Assembly (NCBI GenBank): GCA_038249195.1
Contig: JBBRWM010000001.1
Coordinates: 186,001-250,000 of the forward strand
From: JAOUEA01 sp038249195
GTDB taxonomy: Bacteria > Actinomycetota > UBA4738 > HRBIN12
Length of the DNA stretch: 64,000 nt
Direction of reading: 5' to 3'
Position 1 is the first letter of the stretch, and every line of letters starts with the position of its first letter. The notes under the pieces were generated by a model. The model saw only the letters and a list, made by a program, of their open reading frames with translations. It was not told the DNA's origin and searched no databases. A program made the position numbers and the translations under genes. This document shows positions 1 to 8,932 of this stretch, in pieces.

Positions 1-120
1 GAAGTACAGGATCGCGAACGCGATCGCCCCGACGATCAACTCGTTCCAGTGCGGATAGAGGTCGGCCTTGTCGCTGACCGGCTCCGCTGCCTGGGCGAGC
101 ATACCGATGAGTGCTAGCAC
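1..120 (-). CDS. atpF: ATP synthase F0 subunit b, N-terminal part (cut by window edge)
   Basis: Reading the minus strand from a GTG at 120 gives about 40 residues containing LYPHWNELIVGAIAFAIL. This is the short N-terminus and start of the single membrane helix of subunit b, the peripheral stalk that ties F1 to F0. The gene continues beyond position 1. A GGGGG ribosome-binding site overlaps the atpE stop, so the GTG at 120 is preferred over an ATG at 102. It is the fifth gene of the atpZ-I-B-E-F run. The identity rests on position after atpE and on the hydrophobic segment, since too little is visible for a domain match. Confidence 0.8.
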   Translation of the reverse strand, partial: MLALIGMLAQAAEPVSDKADLYPHWNELIVGAIAFAILYF

Positions 121-129
121 GCGGGCCCC

Positions 130-390
130 CTAGATGATGAACGACAGCATCAGGCCGAAGAGCGCGAGCGCCTCGATCAGACCGATGCCGATGAACATGA
201 TGGACCGGACCTGGCCGGCGTACTCGGGCTGGCGCGCCATGGCCTCGACCGACTTGCCCATGAGCACGCCGATCCCGATACCCGGTCCGATGGCCGCCAG
301 GCCGTAGACGAGACCCTTGCCGATGGTCTGGAAGCCGGCATCCGTGAGCGCCGCCAGGATCGGGGCGAAGAGGTGTACGAGAGCGGTCAT
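130..390 (-). CDS. atpE: ATP synthase F0 subunit c
   Basis: This 86-residue protein has two membrane hairpin helices and is the proteolipid of the rotating c-ring. The GPGIGIG packing motif lies near residues 35-41. The ion-binding carboxylate is Glu73, within GIGLIEALALFG. The residue after the glutamate is Ala, not the Ser/Thr common in sodium-type rings, so proton coupling is inferred. The start is the ATG at 390, preceded by a near-perfect TAAGGAGGAC ribosome-binding site; an upstream in-frame extension is rejected. It lies 10 bp downstream of atpB. Confidence 0.97.
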   Translation of the reverse strand: MTALVHLFAPILAALTDAGFQTIGKGLVYGLAAIGPGIGIGVLMGKSVEAMARQPEYAGQVRSIMFIGIGLIEALALFGLMLSFII

Positions 391-400
391 GAAGTCCTCC

Positions 401-1201
401 TTAGTGCTCGGTAGCCATCGCCCCGGCGATGTACGAGGCAGACAGGATCGTGAAGATGAACGCCTGGAGTGCGGCCACGAAGATCTCGAACCCAACGAGC
501 ACGACCGCCAGCGGGAACGACGCGATCGACACCAGCGCGAGCGGGAACCCGCTCTGGATGAAGAACACGGTTCCGAGGAAGAACACGGAGAGCAGGAAGT
601 GTCCGGCCAGGAGGTTCGCGAACAGACGGACGGAGAGCGTGATCGGCCGGATCACGATCGTGGAGATGAACTCGATCGGGGTGAGGATGACGTACAGCGC
701 CAGGGGCGCACCCGGCGGGAAGCACACCATCTTGAGGTACCCGCCGAAGCCGTGCTTGCGGATCCCGACCGTGTTGTACGTCACCCACGAGATGACGGCC
801 AGCACCAGAGGGAACGCGATCCGGGAGCTGGGGGAGAAGTTCACCCCGGGGATCACCTCGAGGATGTTCGAGTAGAAGATGAAGAAGAAGAACGTGGAGA
901 GCAGCACGAAGAAGGGCAGGCCGGCGGGCCCGATCATCTGCACGACGATCTGCTCCTTGACGAACTCCAGCCCCAGCTCCATGAGCGCCTGGAACTTGCC
1001 CGGCACGATCTTCGGCTTGCGGAACGCCACGAAGAACGACAGGAGGAAGGCCGCCACGACGAGCAGGAGCATGAAGAAGATGAAGTTCATGCAGAAGGAG
1101 ATCCCGCCGATGCGGACCGACGGTCCCCAGCATCCGAAGATGAAGTCCTTGGTGGTTGGCTTCTCGAACGTGGCGGCGACGAGCCCGAGGGCCTGATTCA
1201 C
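401..1201 (-). CDS. atpB: ATP synthase F0 subunit a
   Basis: This protein of about 266 residues is the proton-channel subunit a of F0. The diagnostic C-terminal block VRLFANLLAGHF carries the essential arginine facing the c-ring, and several hydrophobic helices precede it. The start is a GTG at 1201 that overlaps the stop of the preceding atpI-like gene as GTGA. This gives the normal family length, whereas the longer open frame is out of register with its neighbour. It acts in the cytoplasmic membrane with AtpE and AtpF. Confidence 0.96.
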   Translation of the reverse strand: MNQALGLVAATFEKPTTKDFIFGCWGPSVRIGGISFCMNFIFFMLLLVVAAFLLSFFVAFRKPKIVPGKFQALMELGLEFVKEQIVVQMIGPAGLPFFVLLSTFFFFIFYSNILEVIPGVNFSPSSRIAFPLVLAVISWVTYNTVGIRKHGFGGYLKMVCFPPGAPLALYVILTPIEFISTIVIRPITLSVRLFANLLAGHFLLSVFFLGTVFFIQSGFPLALVSIASFPLAVVLVGFEIFVAALQAFIFTILSASYIAGAMATEH

Positions 1202-1641
1202 GAGACCCTCCCGTCCCCGGCGGGGGAGAAGTCCCACAGGTCGACCTGCATCCGGCCGGACAGCTGTTTCATCTCGAACACCAAGAGCACGATCGTGCAG
1301 GGCACCACGGCCGCTGCGAACGCCACAGGGGAGAACCAGTCGAGCTGGTTCAGGAGGATCATGATCACGAAGATCACGCCGAGGCGCACGACGAAACCGA
1401 ACAACCCCGCCGCGTACAGGGCGGTGAGCGATATCCGCGCGGCGTGCTCGAGCGACAACCCGTGCACGACGAAGTTCAAGAACACGATGGCGACCCCGAT
1501 GAGGGCGGAGGCGGCCACATAGCGCCCACCCAACAGGGCGCCCAGCGCGGCCGCGCTCACGGATGCGGGGATGCACAGCGGCAGCGCCCTGCGGATCATC
1601 TCCCGTTCAGGCTGAACGCTCGCCACGGTCTCCCCTGCCAA
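1198..1641 (-). CDS. ATP synthase I-like small membrane protein
   Basis: A protein of about 147 residues with four hydrophobic segments, sitting between atpZ and atpB. That is the usual place of the ATP-synthase I family (equivalent in position to Rv1303), thought to help c-ring assembly or Mg2+ supply. The start is uncertain: TTG at 1641 (overlaps atpZ by 35 bp), GTG at 1626 with AGGGGAG just upstream, or ATG at 1599 with no overlap. The family assignment is by position and membrane pattern, as there are no catalytic motifs. Confidence 0.8.
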   Translation of the reverse strand: MAGETVASVQPEREMIRRALPLCIPASVSAAALGALLGGRYVAASALIGVAIVFLNFVVHGLSLEHAARISLTALYAAGLFGFVVRLGVIFVIMILLNQLDWFSPVAFAAAVVPCTIVLLVFEMKQLSGRMQVDLWDFSPAGDGRVS

Positions 1642-1843
1642 ACCTCAGATGCACGATGTAGGTGGCCCCGGCCGCCCCCAGCAGCATCCCGGGGACGACG
1701 AACACGCCGGAGGTGCCGACGAGCCGGTCGATCAGATACCCAACTCCGCCCCAGACAAGGATCCCTCCGAGCATCGTCGCGGCGATCCCCCACCCAACAC
1801 CCACGCCGGCCCAGCCGTCGTTGAGGTGCGGTTCGGGGGTCAT
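1607..1843 (-). CDS. AtpZ/AtpI-type F0 accessory protein
   Basis: A 78-residue protein with two membrane helices (about residues 12-33 and 43-62) rich in Gly, of the AtpZ / F0F1-ATPase gene-1 family often found at the head of atp operons. The ATG at 1843 is chosen because a sigma70-like promoter ends 9 nt upstream, which would make the message nearly leaderless; a longer frame upstream would run through that promoter. It probably assists ATP synthase assembly or Mg2+ handling, a role inferred from the family rather than from residues here. Confidence 0.8.
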   Translation of the reverse strand: MTPEPHLNDGWAGVGVGWGIAATMLGGILVWGGVGYLIDRLVGTSGVFVVPGMLLGAAGATYIVHLRFGRGDRGERSA

Positions 1844-1852
1844 GCGCGCGGG

Positions 1853-1882
1853 AGTATAGTCGGGGCTCTGCGAGGGCGTCAA
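1853..1882 (-). promoter_or_regulatory. Promoter of the ATP synthase operon
   Basis: On the minus strand, TTGACG (1877-1882) and TATACT (1853-1858) are separated by 18 nt. Both are close to the housekeeping -35 and -10 consensus. The ATG of atpZ begins 9 nt after the -10, so transcription should start 0-3 nt before the start codon. It is the clearest full promoter seen in the window. Confidence 0.75.
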
Positions 1883-2019
1883 AGGCCCGCAACGGAGCCT
1901 TTCCGCAGGTCCGAGGCTATATCCGTGCGGGTTCGTACCCCGCCTACACCATGCCTCGCCCGACCTCCACGGCGGGGAGGGAACGCCCGGGTGGACGCCC
2001 TTCACGAGGTCGCCGGCGG

Positions 2020-2943
2020 TCAGTGGCCCGCGCCGGCGGCGGCGAACTCGACCGCGGAACTGCGGTCCTGGGCGAGCCGCCTCGCGTCGCGTCGCGCGGT
2101 GACGGAGGGCAGGATCGAACCGATCACCGCGATCAACGCCCCGAACATGAACAGGAAGGTGCCGATCACGTTGAACGACGGCGTGATGCCCGTCTTCGCC
2201 GCGCCGAAGACCAAGAGCGGGAAGGTCGTGGTGGACCCCGAGACGAAGTACGTGATCACGAAGTCATCGATGGAGAGCGCGAACGCGAGCAGCGCCCCAG
2301 CGATGATACCCGGCATGATCAGCGGGAGGGTCACTTTCACGAAGGTGACCACCGGGTTGGCCCCGAGGTCCTGCGCGGCCTCCTCCATCGACGGATTCAG
2401 CCCCTGGACGCGGGCCCGCACGGTGACCGCCACGAACGACGTGCAGAACATGACGTGGGCGATCACGATCGAGGGGATGCCGAGCTTGATGAAGGTGAAC
2501 TGATTCGCGAAGAGCGTGAGCAGTGACGTGCCCAGCACGATCTCGGGAGACGCGATGGCCAGGAACACGAGGTAGTTCACCCCGCCGGAGCCGCGGAACC
2601 GGTAGCGCCCCAGCGCGAGGCCGAGGAGCGCCCCCAGCGCGGTCGCGATGATCATCGCGAACACCGCGACCTCGAGCGACAGCTTGATCGAGTCGATGAT
2701 CGACGTCTGGTTCAAGATCTGCGTGTAGTTGTCGATCGTGAACCCCTCCCACTTGATGTTCTGGCGCCCGGAGGGGTTGTTGAAGCTGAAGAGGATCATG
2801 ACGAAGACCGGCACCGACAGGCCGACGATGACGACCCACGTGAAGAGCGGCAGGACGTAGCTGGTCCATCGCCGGCCCCTGCCCCGACGCGGCGGAGCCA
2901 GCGTCTCGGGTGCTTCCACCTGGGTGAGTGCGGTCGCGGTCAT
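2020..2943 (-). CDS. potC: Polyamine-type ABC transporter permease PotC (operon 1)
   Basis: This 307-residue membrane protein has about six helices and is one of two permeases of a spermidine/putrescine-type importer. The cytoplasmic coupling loop with EEAAQDLGANP (the EAA motif that docks on the ATPase) is in the second half. A basic N-terminal stretch (RRGRGRR) precedes the first helix. The ATG at 2943 overlaps the potB stop as ATGA. It closes the order potA-potD-potB-potC. The true substrate (spermidine, putrescine or a related cation) cannot be read from the permease. Confidence 0.93.
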   Translation of the reverse strand: MTATALTQVEAPETLAPPRRGRGRRWTSYVLPLFTWVVIVGLSVPVFVMILFSFNNPSGRQNIKWEGFTIDNYTQILNQTSIIDSIKLSLEVAVFAMIIATALGALLGLALGRYRFRGSGGVNYLVFLAIASPEIVLGTSLLTLFANQFTFIKLGIPSIVIAHVMFCTSFVAVTVRARVQGLNPSMEEAAQDLGANPVVTFVKVTLPLIMPGIIAGALLAFALSIDDFVITYFVSGSTTTFPLLVFGAAKTGITPSFNVIGTFLFMFGALIAVIGSILPSVTARRDARRLAQDRSSAVEFAAAGAGH

Positions 2944-3884
2944 CGGCCCGCGGCATCCATCACGGCGTCGGTGCCGAGCGCGCGCGAGTACAGCGTGGCG
3001 CCGATGAGGAGCACCGCCATCAGGATGAAGGATAGCGCGGCGCCCTGCGGGTACTGGAACAAGGTCAGGAACTGGGACTGGATGATCTGGCCGATCATGG
3101 TGGTGTGGGGCCCGCCGAGGATGGTGGCGTTCACGTAGTCGCCGACCGCGGGCACGAAGGTGAGCAGGAACGCGGCGAAGACGCCGGGGATGGACAGGGG
3201 CCAGACGACCCGCCAGAACGTGCTCCAGCGGTTGGCGTACAGGTCCCGCCCCGCCTCCAGCAATCGAGGCTCGATCCGCTCGAGCGCCACGTAGAGGGGC
3301 AACGCGGTGAACGGGAGGAAGTTGTACGCGATGCCCGCGATCACCGCGTAGGGGGTGGACAGGATGTGCGCGGACGACCCGAGAAGATGGAGCCTCTTCA
3401 GGGTGCCCAGCACCGGTCCATTGTCGGAGAAGATGAACTGGAATTGGACGGTGCGCAACACGAACGACACGAAGAAGGGCAGGAGGAGGAGGAGCAGATA
3501 GACGTTCTTGCGCTTGCCCCCGTAGAACGAGATCCAGTACGCCACGGGGTAGGCGACCGTGAGCGTGATGATCGTGACGATGAGCGCGTAGATGATCGAG
3601 CGGATGTACTGGGTGTCGTAGGTCGTGAGCATCGTGGAGTAGTTGGACCATTTCCACGCGAACTGGAGCGTCCCCAGCGTGCCCGTGCTGAGCGAGACGG
3701 CGAGCATGAAGAAGGACGGGAGCACGAAGAAGAGCAGTAGCCAGATGACGCCGGTCGCCGAGAGCGCGTACGGGACGGCCTTCTTGCGGGGGTTCCCCTT
3801 TCGCCTCGGGGGTGGGGCGGGATCGTACGGGGAGGCCTGGGATGCGAGGCTTCCCCCGACCCCGGCGGCGCTCGTTGCAGCCAT
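2940..3884 (-). CDS. potB: Polyamine-type ABC transporter permease PotB (operon 1)
   Basis: A 314-residue permease with about six helices that pairs with PotC. The EAA-loop equivalent is LLEAGRDLYANR in the C-terminal half. The N-terminal 35 residues are polar and Pro-rich, ending in a basic RRKGNPRKK just before the first helix. The start is the ATG at 3884, with GAGGAAG about 9 nt upstream. It is 20 bp downstream of potD and overlaps potC by 4 bp, so the two permeases should be made in equal amounts. Confidence 0.93.
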   Translation of the reverse strand: MAATSAAGVGGSLASQASPYDPAPPPRRKGNPRKKAVPYALSATGVIWLLLFFVLPSFFMLAVSLSTGTLGTLQFAWKWSNYSTMLTTYDTQYIRSIIYALIVTIITLTVAYPVAYWISFYGGKRKNVYLLLLLLPFFVSFVLRTVQFQFIFSDNGPVLGTLKRLHLLGSSAHILSTPYAVIAGIAYNFLPFTALPLYVALERIEPRLLEAGRDLYANRWSTFWRVVWPLSIPGVFAAFLLTFVPAVGDYVNATILGGPHTTMIGQIIQSQFLTLFQYPQGAALSFILMAVLLIGATLYSRALGTDAVMDAAGR

Positions 3885-3904
3885 CGACTCGTGCTTCCTC
3901 GAGC

Positions 3905-5194
3905 TCAGCTGAGGTAGATCGGCTGGAACAACGCGTTCCACTGCACCAGCTCTTCGTCCGTCAGCACGCGATAGCTGTGCAGGCGCGCGACGATGTCCGG
4001 CGTGGGGAAGACGAGGGGGCTGTTCGCCACCTCCGGGTCCTTCAGCTGATTCTTGATGATGGCCTGGGCGGCCGGAACGGGGCAGATGTAGTTGTTGTAG
4101 TCCTCGATGATCGCCTGGATCTCGGGCTTGTACACGTAGTCCATCATCGTGATCGCGTCGACCGGGTGCTCGACCCCGATGGGGATGCACATGTTGTCCG
4201 TCCAGATGATGGCGCCCTCCGTGGGCACGGCGAACTGGAGCCCGTTCGGGTCGCCCGTGACGTTGGTTTGGAAGATGTCCCCGGACCAGGCCATCGCGAC
4301 CGCGAGGTCGCCGTTGCCGAGCGCCTGGATGTAGTTCTGCTCGTAGTACTGGCGCACGATGCCGTCGTCGCGCTGCTGGGTGAGCTTGTCGGCCGTCTTC
4401 TGCCAGTCGTCGGGCGTGGAGTCCTCCGGCACGATCCCGAGACCCAGCATGGCGAGGTTCGGCATGTCCGCGTTGTCCGCGAACATCCCCACCTTCCCCT
4501 TGAACGCGGGGTCGTACAGGTCGTTCATGCTCGTGATGGTGGGATTGCTCGGGCGCAGCGCCTTCACCTGCACGGGATCCCACCCGATCCCGGTGAGCCC
4601 GGACTGCCATGCCATCGTGAACTTGTTGCCGTCGTCATAGGCTGGGCTCTTCACGGCGTCGCCGGCGTACTTGTCGAAGTTGGGCCGCTTGTCGGTGGGG
4701 AGCTCAACGAGGTAGTTGAGCGAGAAGAGCTTGTTCAGCGTGTCCCCGTTCGTGATCACGATGATGTCCCAACCGACATACTCGCCAGCGGCCAGGTTCG
4801 GCTGGATCTTGCCGAAGAAGCCCGCGTTCGCCTGGATCACCTCGTCGTACTGCACCTGGATGCCGGTGTCCTTCGTGAACTGCTGGAGTGAAGGATGCAC
4901 GACCTGGCCGGTCGCGGGGTCTTTCTTCTTGTCGAGGTAGAGGGGCCAGTTCGCGAAGTTGAGGGTCTTGGAGGGAGCCGCGTTCCAATCGATGGCCGCC
5001 GCTGCGCTCGCGCTGCCCCCGCCTCCGCCCCCGCCGCCGTTGCTCACGCCGCACGAGGCGAGGATGGCTCCCAGGCTCAACGCACCCGCGCCGATCCCCG
5101 CCGTGCGGAACAGGTCCCGCCGCGACAGCCGGCGCTGCGTGAGACCACGCAGCAGGGCGGGATCGATCATCGGGAGATCGTCGTGTTCGGTCAT
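3905..5194 (-). CDS. potD: Polyamine-type substrate-binding lipoprotein PotD, Tat-exported (operon 1)
   Basis: A 429-residue extracytoplasmic binding protein. Residues 21-48 form a twin-arginine lipoprotein signal: SRRDLF, a hydrophobic stretch, and a LASC lipobox with Cys48 as the lipid anchor. A run of eight glycines and then Ser/Ala forms a flexible tether to the binding domain, which starts with LNFANWPLYLD as in PotD/PotF proteins. The ATG at 5194 overlaps the potA stop (ATGA). A Tat signal suggests the domain folds before export. The ligand is inferred from the family and operon only. Confidence 0.93.
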   Translation of the reverse strand: MTEHDDLPMIDPALLRGLTQRRLSRRDLFRTAGIGAGALSLGAILASCGVSNGGGGGGGGSASAAAAIDWNAAPSKTLNFANWPLYLDKKKDPATGQVVHPSLQQFTKDTGIQVQYDEVIQANAGFFGKIQPNLAAGEYVGWDIIVITNGDTLNKLFSLNYLVELPTDKRPNFDKYAGDAVKSPAYDDGNKFTMAWQSGLTGIGWDPVQVKALRPSNPTITSMNDLYDPAFKGKVGMFADNADMPNLAMLGLGIVPEDSTPDDWQKTADKLTQQRDDGIVRQYYEQNYIQALGNGDLAVAMAWSGDIFQTNVTGDPNGLQFAVPTEGAIIWTDNMCIPIGVEHPVDAITMMDYVYKPEIQAIIEDYNNYICPVPAAQAIIKNQLKDPEVANSPLVFPTPDIVARLHSYRVLTDEELVQWNALFQPIYLS

Positions 5195-6387
5195 TCCACT
5201 TCCTCCTCATCGGAAAGTGGGGCCGCTGAGGGCTCCACTACGAACGTGTGCTCAGGGAGCCACTCCAGCCGAACCTGTTGACCCGGCTGCGGACGGGAGC
5301 CGGCGGCTCCCAGGTTCTGGGCGTACACGGTCATCTCGATCCCACCGGGCCCCTCGACCTTGTACTGGTAGTTCACGCCGATGTACGTGGACATCCGGAG
5401 CAATCCGTGGACGGCGTTGCGCTCCGAGGGGGGCTCGCCCTCATCGGGAACGATGGTGATCTTCTCGGGGCGCACGCCGACCCGCACGTCGGGGCCCACG
5501 CCGCTGGGCAGACGATCCGTGGCCGCGCGCACCATGTCGCCCGTGGAGGTCTTGATGGCGGTGAGCCCGTTGGCGTTGCCCTGCAGCTCCCCGTCCAGCA
5601 TGTTCGAGGCCCCGAGGAACCCCGCAACGAACTCGGTCGACGGGCTCTCGTAGATGACCTCGGGGACGTCGCACTGCTCGATCTTGCCCCGGCGCATGAC
5701 GGCGAACCGATCCGACATGGTCATGGCCTCTTCCTGGTCGTGGGTCACGTAGATGAACGTGATCCCGACCTCCTGCTGGATGCGCTTGAGTTCCAGCTGC
5801 ATCTGCTTGCGGAGCTTGAGGTCCAGCGCGCCGAGGGGCTCGTCCAGCAGGAGCACCTTGGGGTGGTTCACGAGCGCGCGGGCGAGCGCCACGCGCTGCT
5901 GCTGACCACCCGACATCTGACCGGGCTTCCGGCGCTCGAACCCCACCAGGTCCACGAGCCTCATGACGTCGCGCACCCGTGTATCGACGTCGGCCTTCGA
6001 GACCTTCTTGCGTCGCAGCCCGAACGCGACGTTCTCATAGACGTCGAGGTGCGGGAAGAGGGCGTAAGACTGGAAGACCGTGTTCACGTCGCGCTTGTAG
6101 GGAGGCAGGTCGGTCACGTCGCGCCCCCCGAGGTACACCGTGCCGAAGCTCGGCTCCTCGAAGCCGCCGATCATGCGCAGGGTGGTGGTCTTGCCGCAGC
6201 CCGAAGGTCCCAGCAGGCTGAAGAACTCTCCCTCGAGGATGTCGACGGACAGGTCGTCGACGGCGGCGACCTCGCCGAACAGCTTGGTGATGCGGTCGAT
6301 CCGTACATCGACTTCCGGCAACGCTACCCCCTCGCCTTCGCCCACCGCTGGTTCGGGCACCGCGGAACCCCTCGGTGGCCGGCGCAT
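5191..6387 (-). CDS. potA: Polyamine-type ABC transporter ATPase PotA (operon 1)
   Basis: The ATPase of the first pot operon, about 398 residues. It shows Walker A (GPSGCGKTT), the Q-loop (VFQSYALFPH), the signature MSGGQQQR, Walker B with LLLDEPLGALD, and the switch His in VTHDQEEA. A C-terminal TOBE-type regulatory domain follows. Start choices are GTG 6414, ATG 6387 (used here) or a TTG at about 6321 with GAGGGGG upstream; all lie before the first conserved strand, so function is unaffected. It is the first gene of the operon and lies about 80 bp downstream of wecA. Confidence 0.94.
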   Translation of the reverse strand: MRRPPRGSAVPEPAVGEGEGVALPEVDVRIDRITKLFGEVAAVDDLSVDILEGEFFSLLGPSGCGKTTTLRMIGGFEEPSFGTVYLGGRDVTDLPPYKRDVNTVFQSYALFPHLDVYENVAFGLRRKKVSKADVDTRVRDVMRLVDLVGFERRKPGQMSGGQQQRVALARALVNHPKVLLLDEPLGALDLKLRKQMQLELKRIQQEVGITFIYVTHDQEEAMTMSDRFAVMRRGKIEQCDVPEVIYESPSTEFVAGFLGASNMLDGELQGNANGLTAIKTSTGDMVRAATDRLPSGVGPDVRVGVRPEKITIVPDEGEPPSERNAVHGLLRMSTYIGVNYQYKVEGPGGIEMTVYAQNLGAAGSRPQPGQQVRLEWLPEHTFVVEPSAAPLSDEEEVE

Positions 6388-6495
6388 GGTGTCACACCCG
6401 GCGCTCAGTATCACCCGTCACGCCGAGCCATGCCGGCCGGACGCGGAGCACCATCATCAACCTCTTGTACGGAACGGACAAGGGAGCGAGGCGCC

Positions 6496-7596
6496 TCACG
6501 CGTCAACCCGGGGTCGACTCCGCGTGAAGCGCGGCAGGGCCGTCACCAGGAACAGCAAGATCGCGACCGCCAGGATCGCGCCCACCGCCACCCGATTGTC
6601 GATGAATCCGATCGCGAGGGCGCTGGCCGAGATCAGCGCGCTCCACAGGTACATCAGAAACACGGCCCCACGGTGGGTGTGGCCGATAACCAGCAGGCGG
6701 TGGTGGATGTGCTCCTTGTCGGCGTGACCGATCCCCTGCCCGCGCCAGGTTCGCCGCGTGATGGCGAGGACCACGTCCAGGAACGGGATGAACAGGATCA
6801 GCAGCGGCACCACCACCGCCCCAACGGTCGCTGCGAGATCGCCCCCGCTGGGCTTCGTCGGGTTCCTGCCCACGCCCGCCATCGTGGCCACGGCAAGCAG
6901 CAGTCCCAGCAGCATCGAGCCGGAGTCCCCCATGAAGATCTTCGCTGGGAAGAAGTTCCACGGCAGGAACCCCACACAGATGCCGACGGTGATCGCGGAG
7001 AGCAACGCCGCGGACGACGCGAGGCCGAACTGGCTCGGTTCGCGCACCATGTACACGAAGAAGGCCGCCGCGGCGATGGCGACCATACCGGCGGCCAGGC
7101 CGTCGAGCCCATCCACGAGGTTCACGGCGTTGATCACCATCAGCACCCAGATCAAGGTGAGGAGCACGAGCTGATCCTGCGTCGGAACCACGATGCCGAG
7201 TCCGGGGAGCCAGAAGAAGAGGAGCTGGGAGCCGAGGAGGATCAAGACCCCCACCACGAAGATCTGCCCCGTGAGCTTGGTGAGCGCCGTGATGCCGCGC
7301 TTGTCATCGACCATACCGAGCACGACGATCAACGTCGAACACACCAGGACGGCGAGCGGCTCGGGACTTCCGGCGTTCATGAGCTTGAAGAAGGGCAGGA
7401 ACCTCGATACGAGCAGCCCCACCAGGAGGCCGCCGTACATCGCGATCCCGCCCATCGTCGGCGTCGCGGCCGGATGCACCTTGCGATCGTTCGGTACGTC
7501 GACGGCGCCGATCTTGATCACCATTTTGCGGACGAGCGGCGTCAGCACGAACGTGGTCGCCGCTGCGGCGATGAACACGAGGAGGTAGGCGATCAC
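6496..7596 (-). CDS. wecA: UDP-GlcNAc:undecaprenyl-phosphate GlcNAc-1-phosphate transferase (WecA/TagO family)
   Basis: A 366-residue integral membrane enzyme with about ten helices that transfers a sugar-1-phosphate to undecaprenyl phosphate, the first step in building cell-wall polymer linkers. Signature motifs are visible: VDDKRG (catalytic Asp pair), NAVNLVDGLDGLAAG, FMGDSGS, and the cytoplasmic His loop EHIHHRL. It sits just upstream of the atp region, as rfe/wecA does in Mycobacterium, which favours the WecA assignment over MraY. The start is GTG at 7596 with no clear ribosome-binding site. Confidence 0.92.
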   Translation of the reverse strand: MIAYLLVFIAAAATTFVLTPLVRKMVIKIGAVDVPNDRKVHPAATPTMGGIAMYGGLLVGLLVSRFLPFFKLMNAGSPEPLAVLVCSTLIVVLGMVDDKRGITALTKLTGQIFVVGVLILLGSQLLFFWLPGLGIVVPTQDQLVLLTLIWVLMVINAVNLVDGLDGLAAGMVAIAAAAFFVYMVREPSQFGLASSAALLSAITVGICVGFLPWNFFPAKIFMGDSGSMLLGLLLAVATMAGVGRNPTKPSGGDLAATVGAVVVPLLILFIPFLDVVLAITRRTWRGQGIGHADKEHIHHRLLVIGHTHRGAVFLMYLWSALISASALAIGFIDNRVAVGAILAVAILLFLVTALPRFTRSRPRVDA

Positions 7597-7666
7597 GCTG
7601 CGCAGAGTCTGCGGGCACGGCCGCCCAGCGGCAACCGCGCCGGGGGCGGCAGAACGGCCGTCGGCG

Positions 7667-8932
7667 CTACGGGTAGAGAGGGAAGCGCTGCATCAGGTCG
7701 CGCACCTGCCGACGCGCCTTGTCCTTGATCCCTGCGTCCCCGGAGTGCCGCAGGACCTCCCCCAGGATGCCGGCGATCTCGCCCATCTCGGCCTCGTCCA
7801 TCCCCAGGGTCGAGGGGCCGGGGGTGCCCACCCGGATCCCCGAAGGAGACGATGGCGGGTTCGGGTCGTACGGGATCTGATTCTTGTTGAGGGCGATCCC
7901 CACCTCGTCGGAGACGGCCTCCGCCGTCTTCCCGTCGATGCCGAGCGGGCGAAGATCGGCCAGGACCAGGTGCGAATCGGTACCCCCCGAGACGATCCGC
8001 AGACCCTCGTCTGCGAGACCGGCGGCCAGCGCGCGCGCGTCCCGGACGGTGCGCTCGGCGTACTCCTTGAACGCCGGCGTGGACGCCTCCTGGAGCGCCA
8101 CCGCCTTGCCGGCGATGCAGTGCTCGAGCGGCCCCCCTTGCATCATGGGGAACACGGCCTTGTCGATAGACTTCGCGTGTTCCTGCCGGCACAAGATGAT
8201 GGCGCCCCGCGGACCCCGCAGGGCCTTGTGAGTGGTGAAGGTCACGACGTCGGCATGAGGAACCGGGTTCGGATAGGCCCCGCCGGCCACCAGGCCGATG
8301 AAATGAGACGCGTCGACCCACAAGAGCGCCTCGACCTCGTCCGCGATCGCGCGGAACGCGGCGAAGTCGATGTCGCGCGGGTACGCCGTGTATCCCGCCA
8401 AGATGATCTTGGGGCGCTCAGCGAGGGCCAGGTCCCGAACGCGATCCATGTCCAGTTGCTCGGTCGTTCGATCGACCTCGTAGCCGATGAAGTTGAACCA
8501 CATGCCGGAGACGTTCACGGGCGAGCCGTGCGTGAGGTGGCCTCCGTGGGCGAGCTTCATGCCGAGCACCTTCTCGTCGGCGTCACGGGGGGTGAGGAAC
8601 GCGCCGAAGACCGCCAGGTTCGCCTGCGCCCCCGCGTGGGGCTGGACGTTGGCGTGCTCGGCCCCGAACAGCGACTTGGCTCGATCGATGGCGAGCTGCT
8701 CCGTGACGTCGACGAACTCGCATCCGCCGTAGTAGCGCCGGCCGGGATACCCCTCCGCGTACTTGTCGTTCATGACCGAGCCCACCGCTGCGAGGACCGC
8801 GGGGCTCGCGTAGTTCTCCGAGGCGATCAATCGCAGGCTCGTGCGCTCGCGCTGGAGCTCGTTCGAGATGGCCTGAGCGACCTCCGGGTCTGCGGCCTTC
8901 AGTGCCTCCCAGTCTGCCGGGTACTCCCTCAT
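7667..8932 (-). CDS. glyA: Serine hydroxymethyltransferase
   Basis: This 421-residue PLP enzyme interconverts serine and glycine and supplies methylene-tetrahydrofolate. The PLP lysine is Lys236 in TTHKALRGPRG; IASENY and the GYPGRRYYGG block are present. The residue after the lysine is Ala where Thr or Ser is common, and VDASHFIGLVAGG departs a little from the usual VDxAHxAGLVA, so it is a divergent but complete member. ATG at 8932 shares one base with the rpiB stop (TGATG), so the pair is coupled. Confidence 0.95.
   Translation of the reverse strand: MREYPADWEALKAADPEVAQAISNELQRERTSLRLIASENYASPAVLAAVGSVMNDKYAEGYPGRRYYGGCEFVDVTEQLAIDRAKSLFGAEHANVQPHAGAQANLAVFGAFLTPRDADEKVLGMKLAHGGHLTHGSPVNVSGMWFNFIGYEVDRTTEQLDMDRVRDLALAERPKIILAGYTAYPRDIDFAAFRAIADEVEALLWVDASHFIGLVAGGAYPNPVPHADVVTFTTHKALRGPRGAIILCRQEHAKSIDKAVFPMMQGGPLEHCIAGKAVALQEASTPAFKEYAERTVRDARALAAGLADEGLRIVSGGTDSHLVLADLRPLGIDGKTAEAVSDEVGIALNKNQIPYDPNPPSSPSGIRVGTPGPSTLGMDEAEMGEIAGILGEVLRHSGDAGIKDKARRQVRDLMQRFPLYP

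Noticed and set aside
317..1522. Plus-strand open frame opposite atpB
   Set aside because: Low-complexity Glu/Arg/His composition and complete overlap with atpE, atpB and the atpI-like gene.
1883..2019. Hairpin AAAGGC-N10-GCCTTT near 1881-1902 as a terminator of potC
   Set aside because: The stem is only 6 bp and overlaps the atpZ -35; too weak to call.
5005..5040. GC-only simple repeat in potD as a mobile or regulatory repeat
   Set aside because: It encodes the poly-Gly tether after the lipobox, a normal feature of these lipoproteins.
5248..7728. Long plus-strand open frame (about 826 codons) opposite potA and wecA
   Set aside because: Rich in His/Arg/Asp from reversed codons and without any domain; both minus-strand genes are clearly real.
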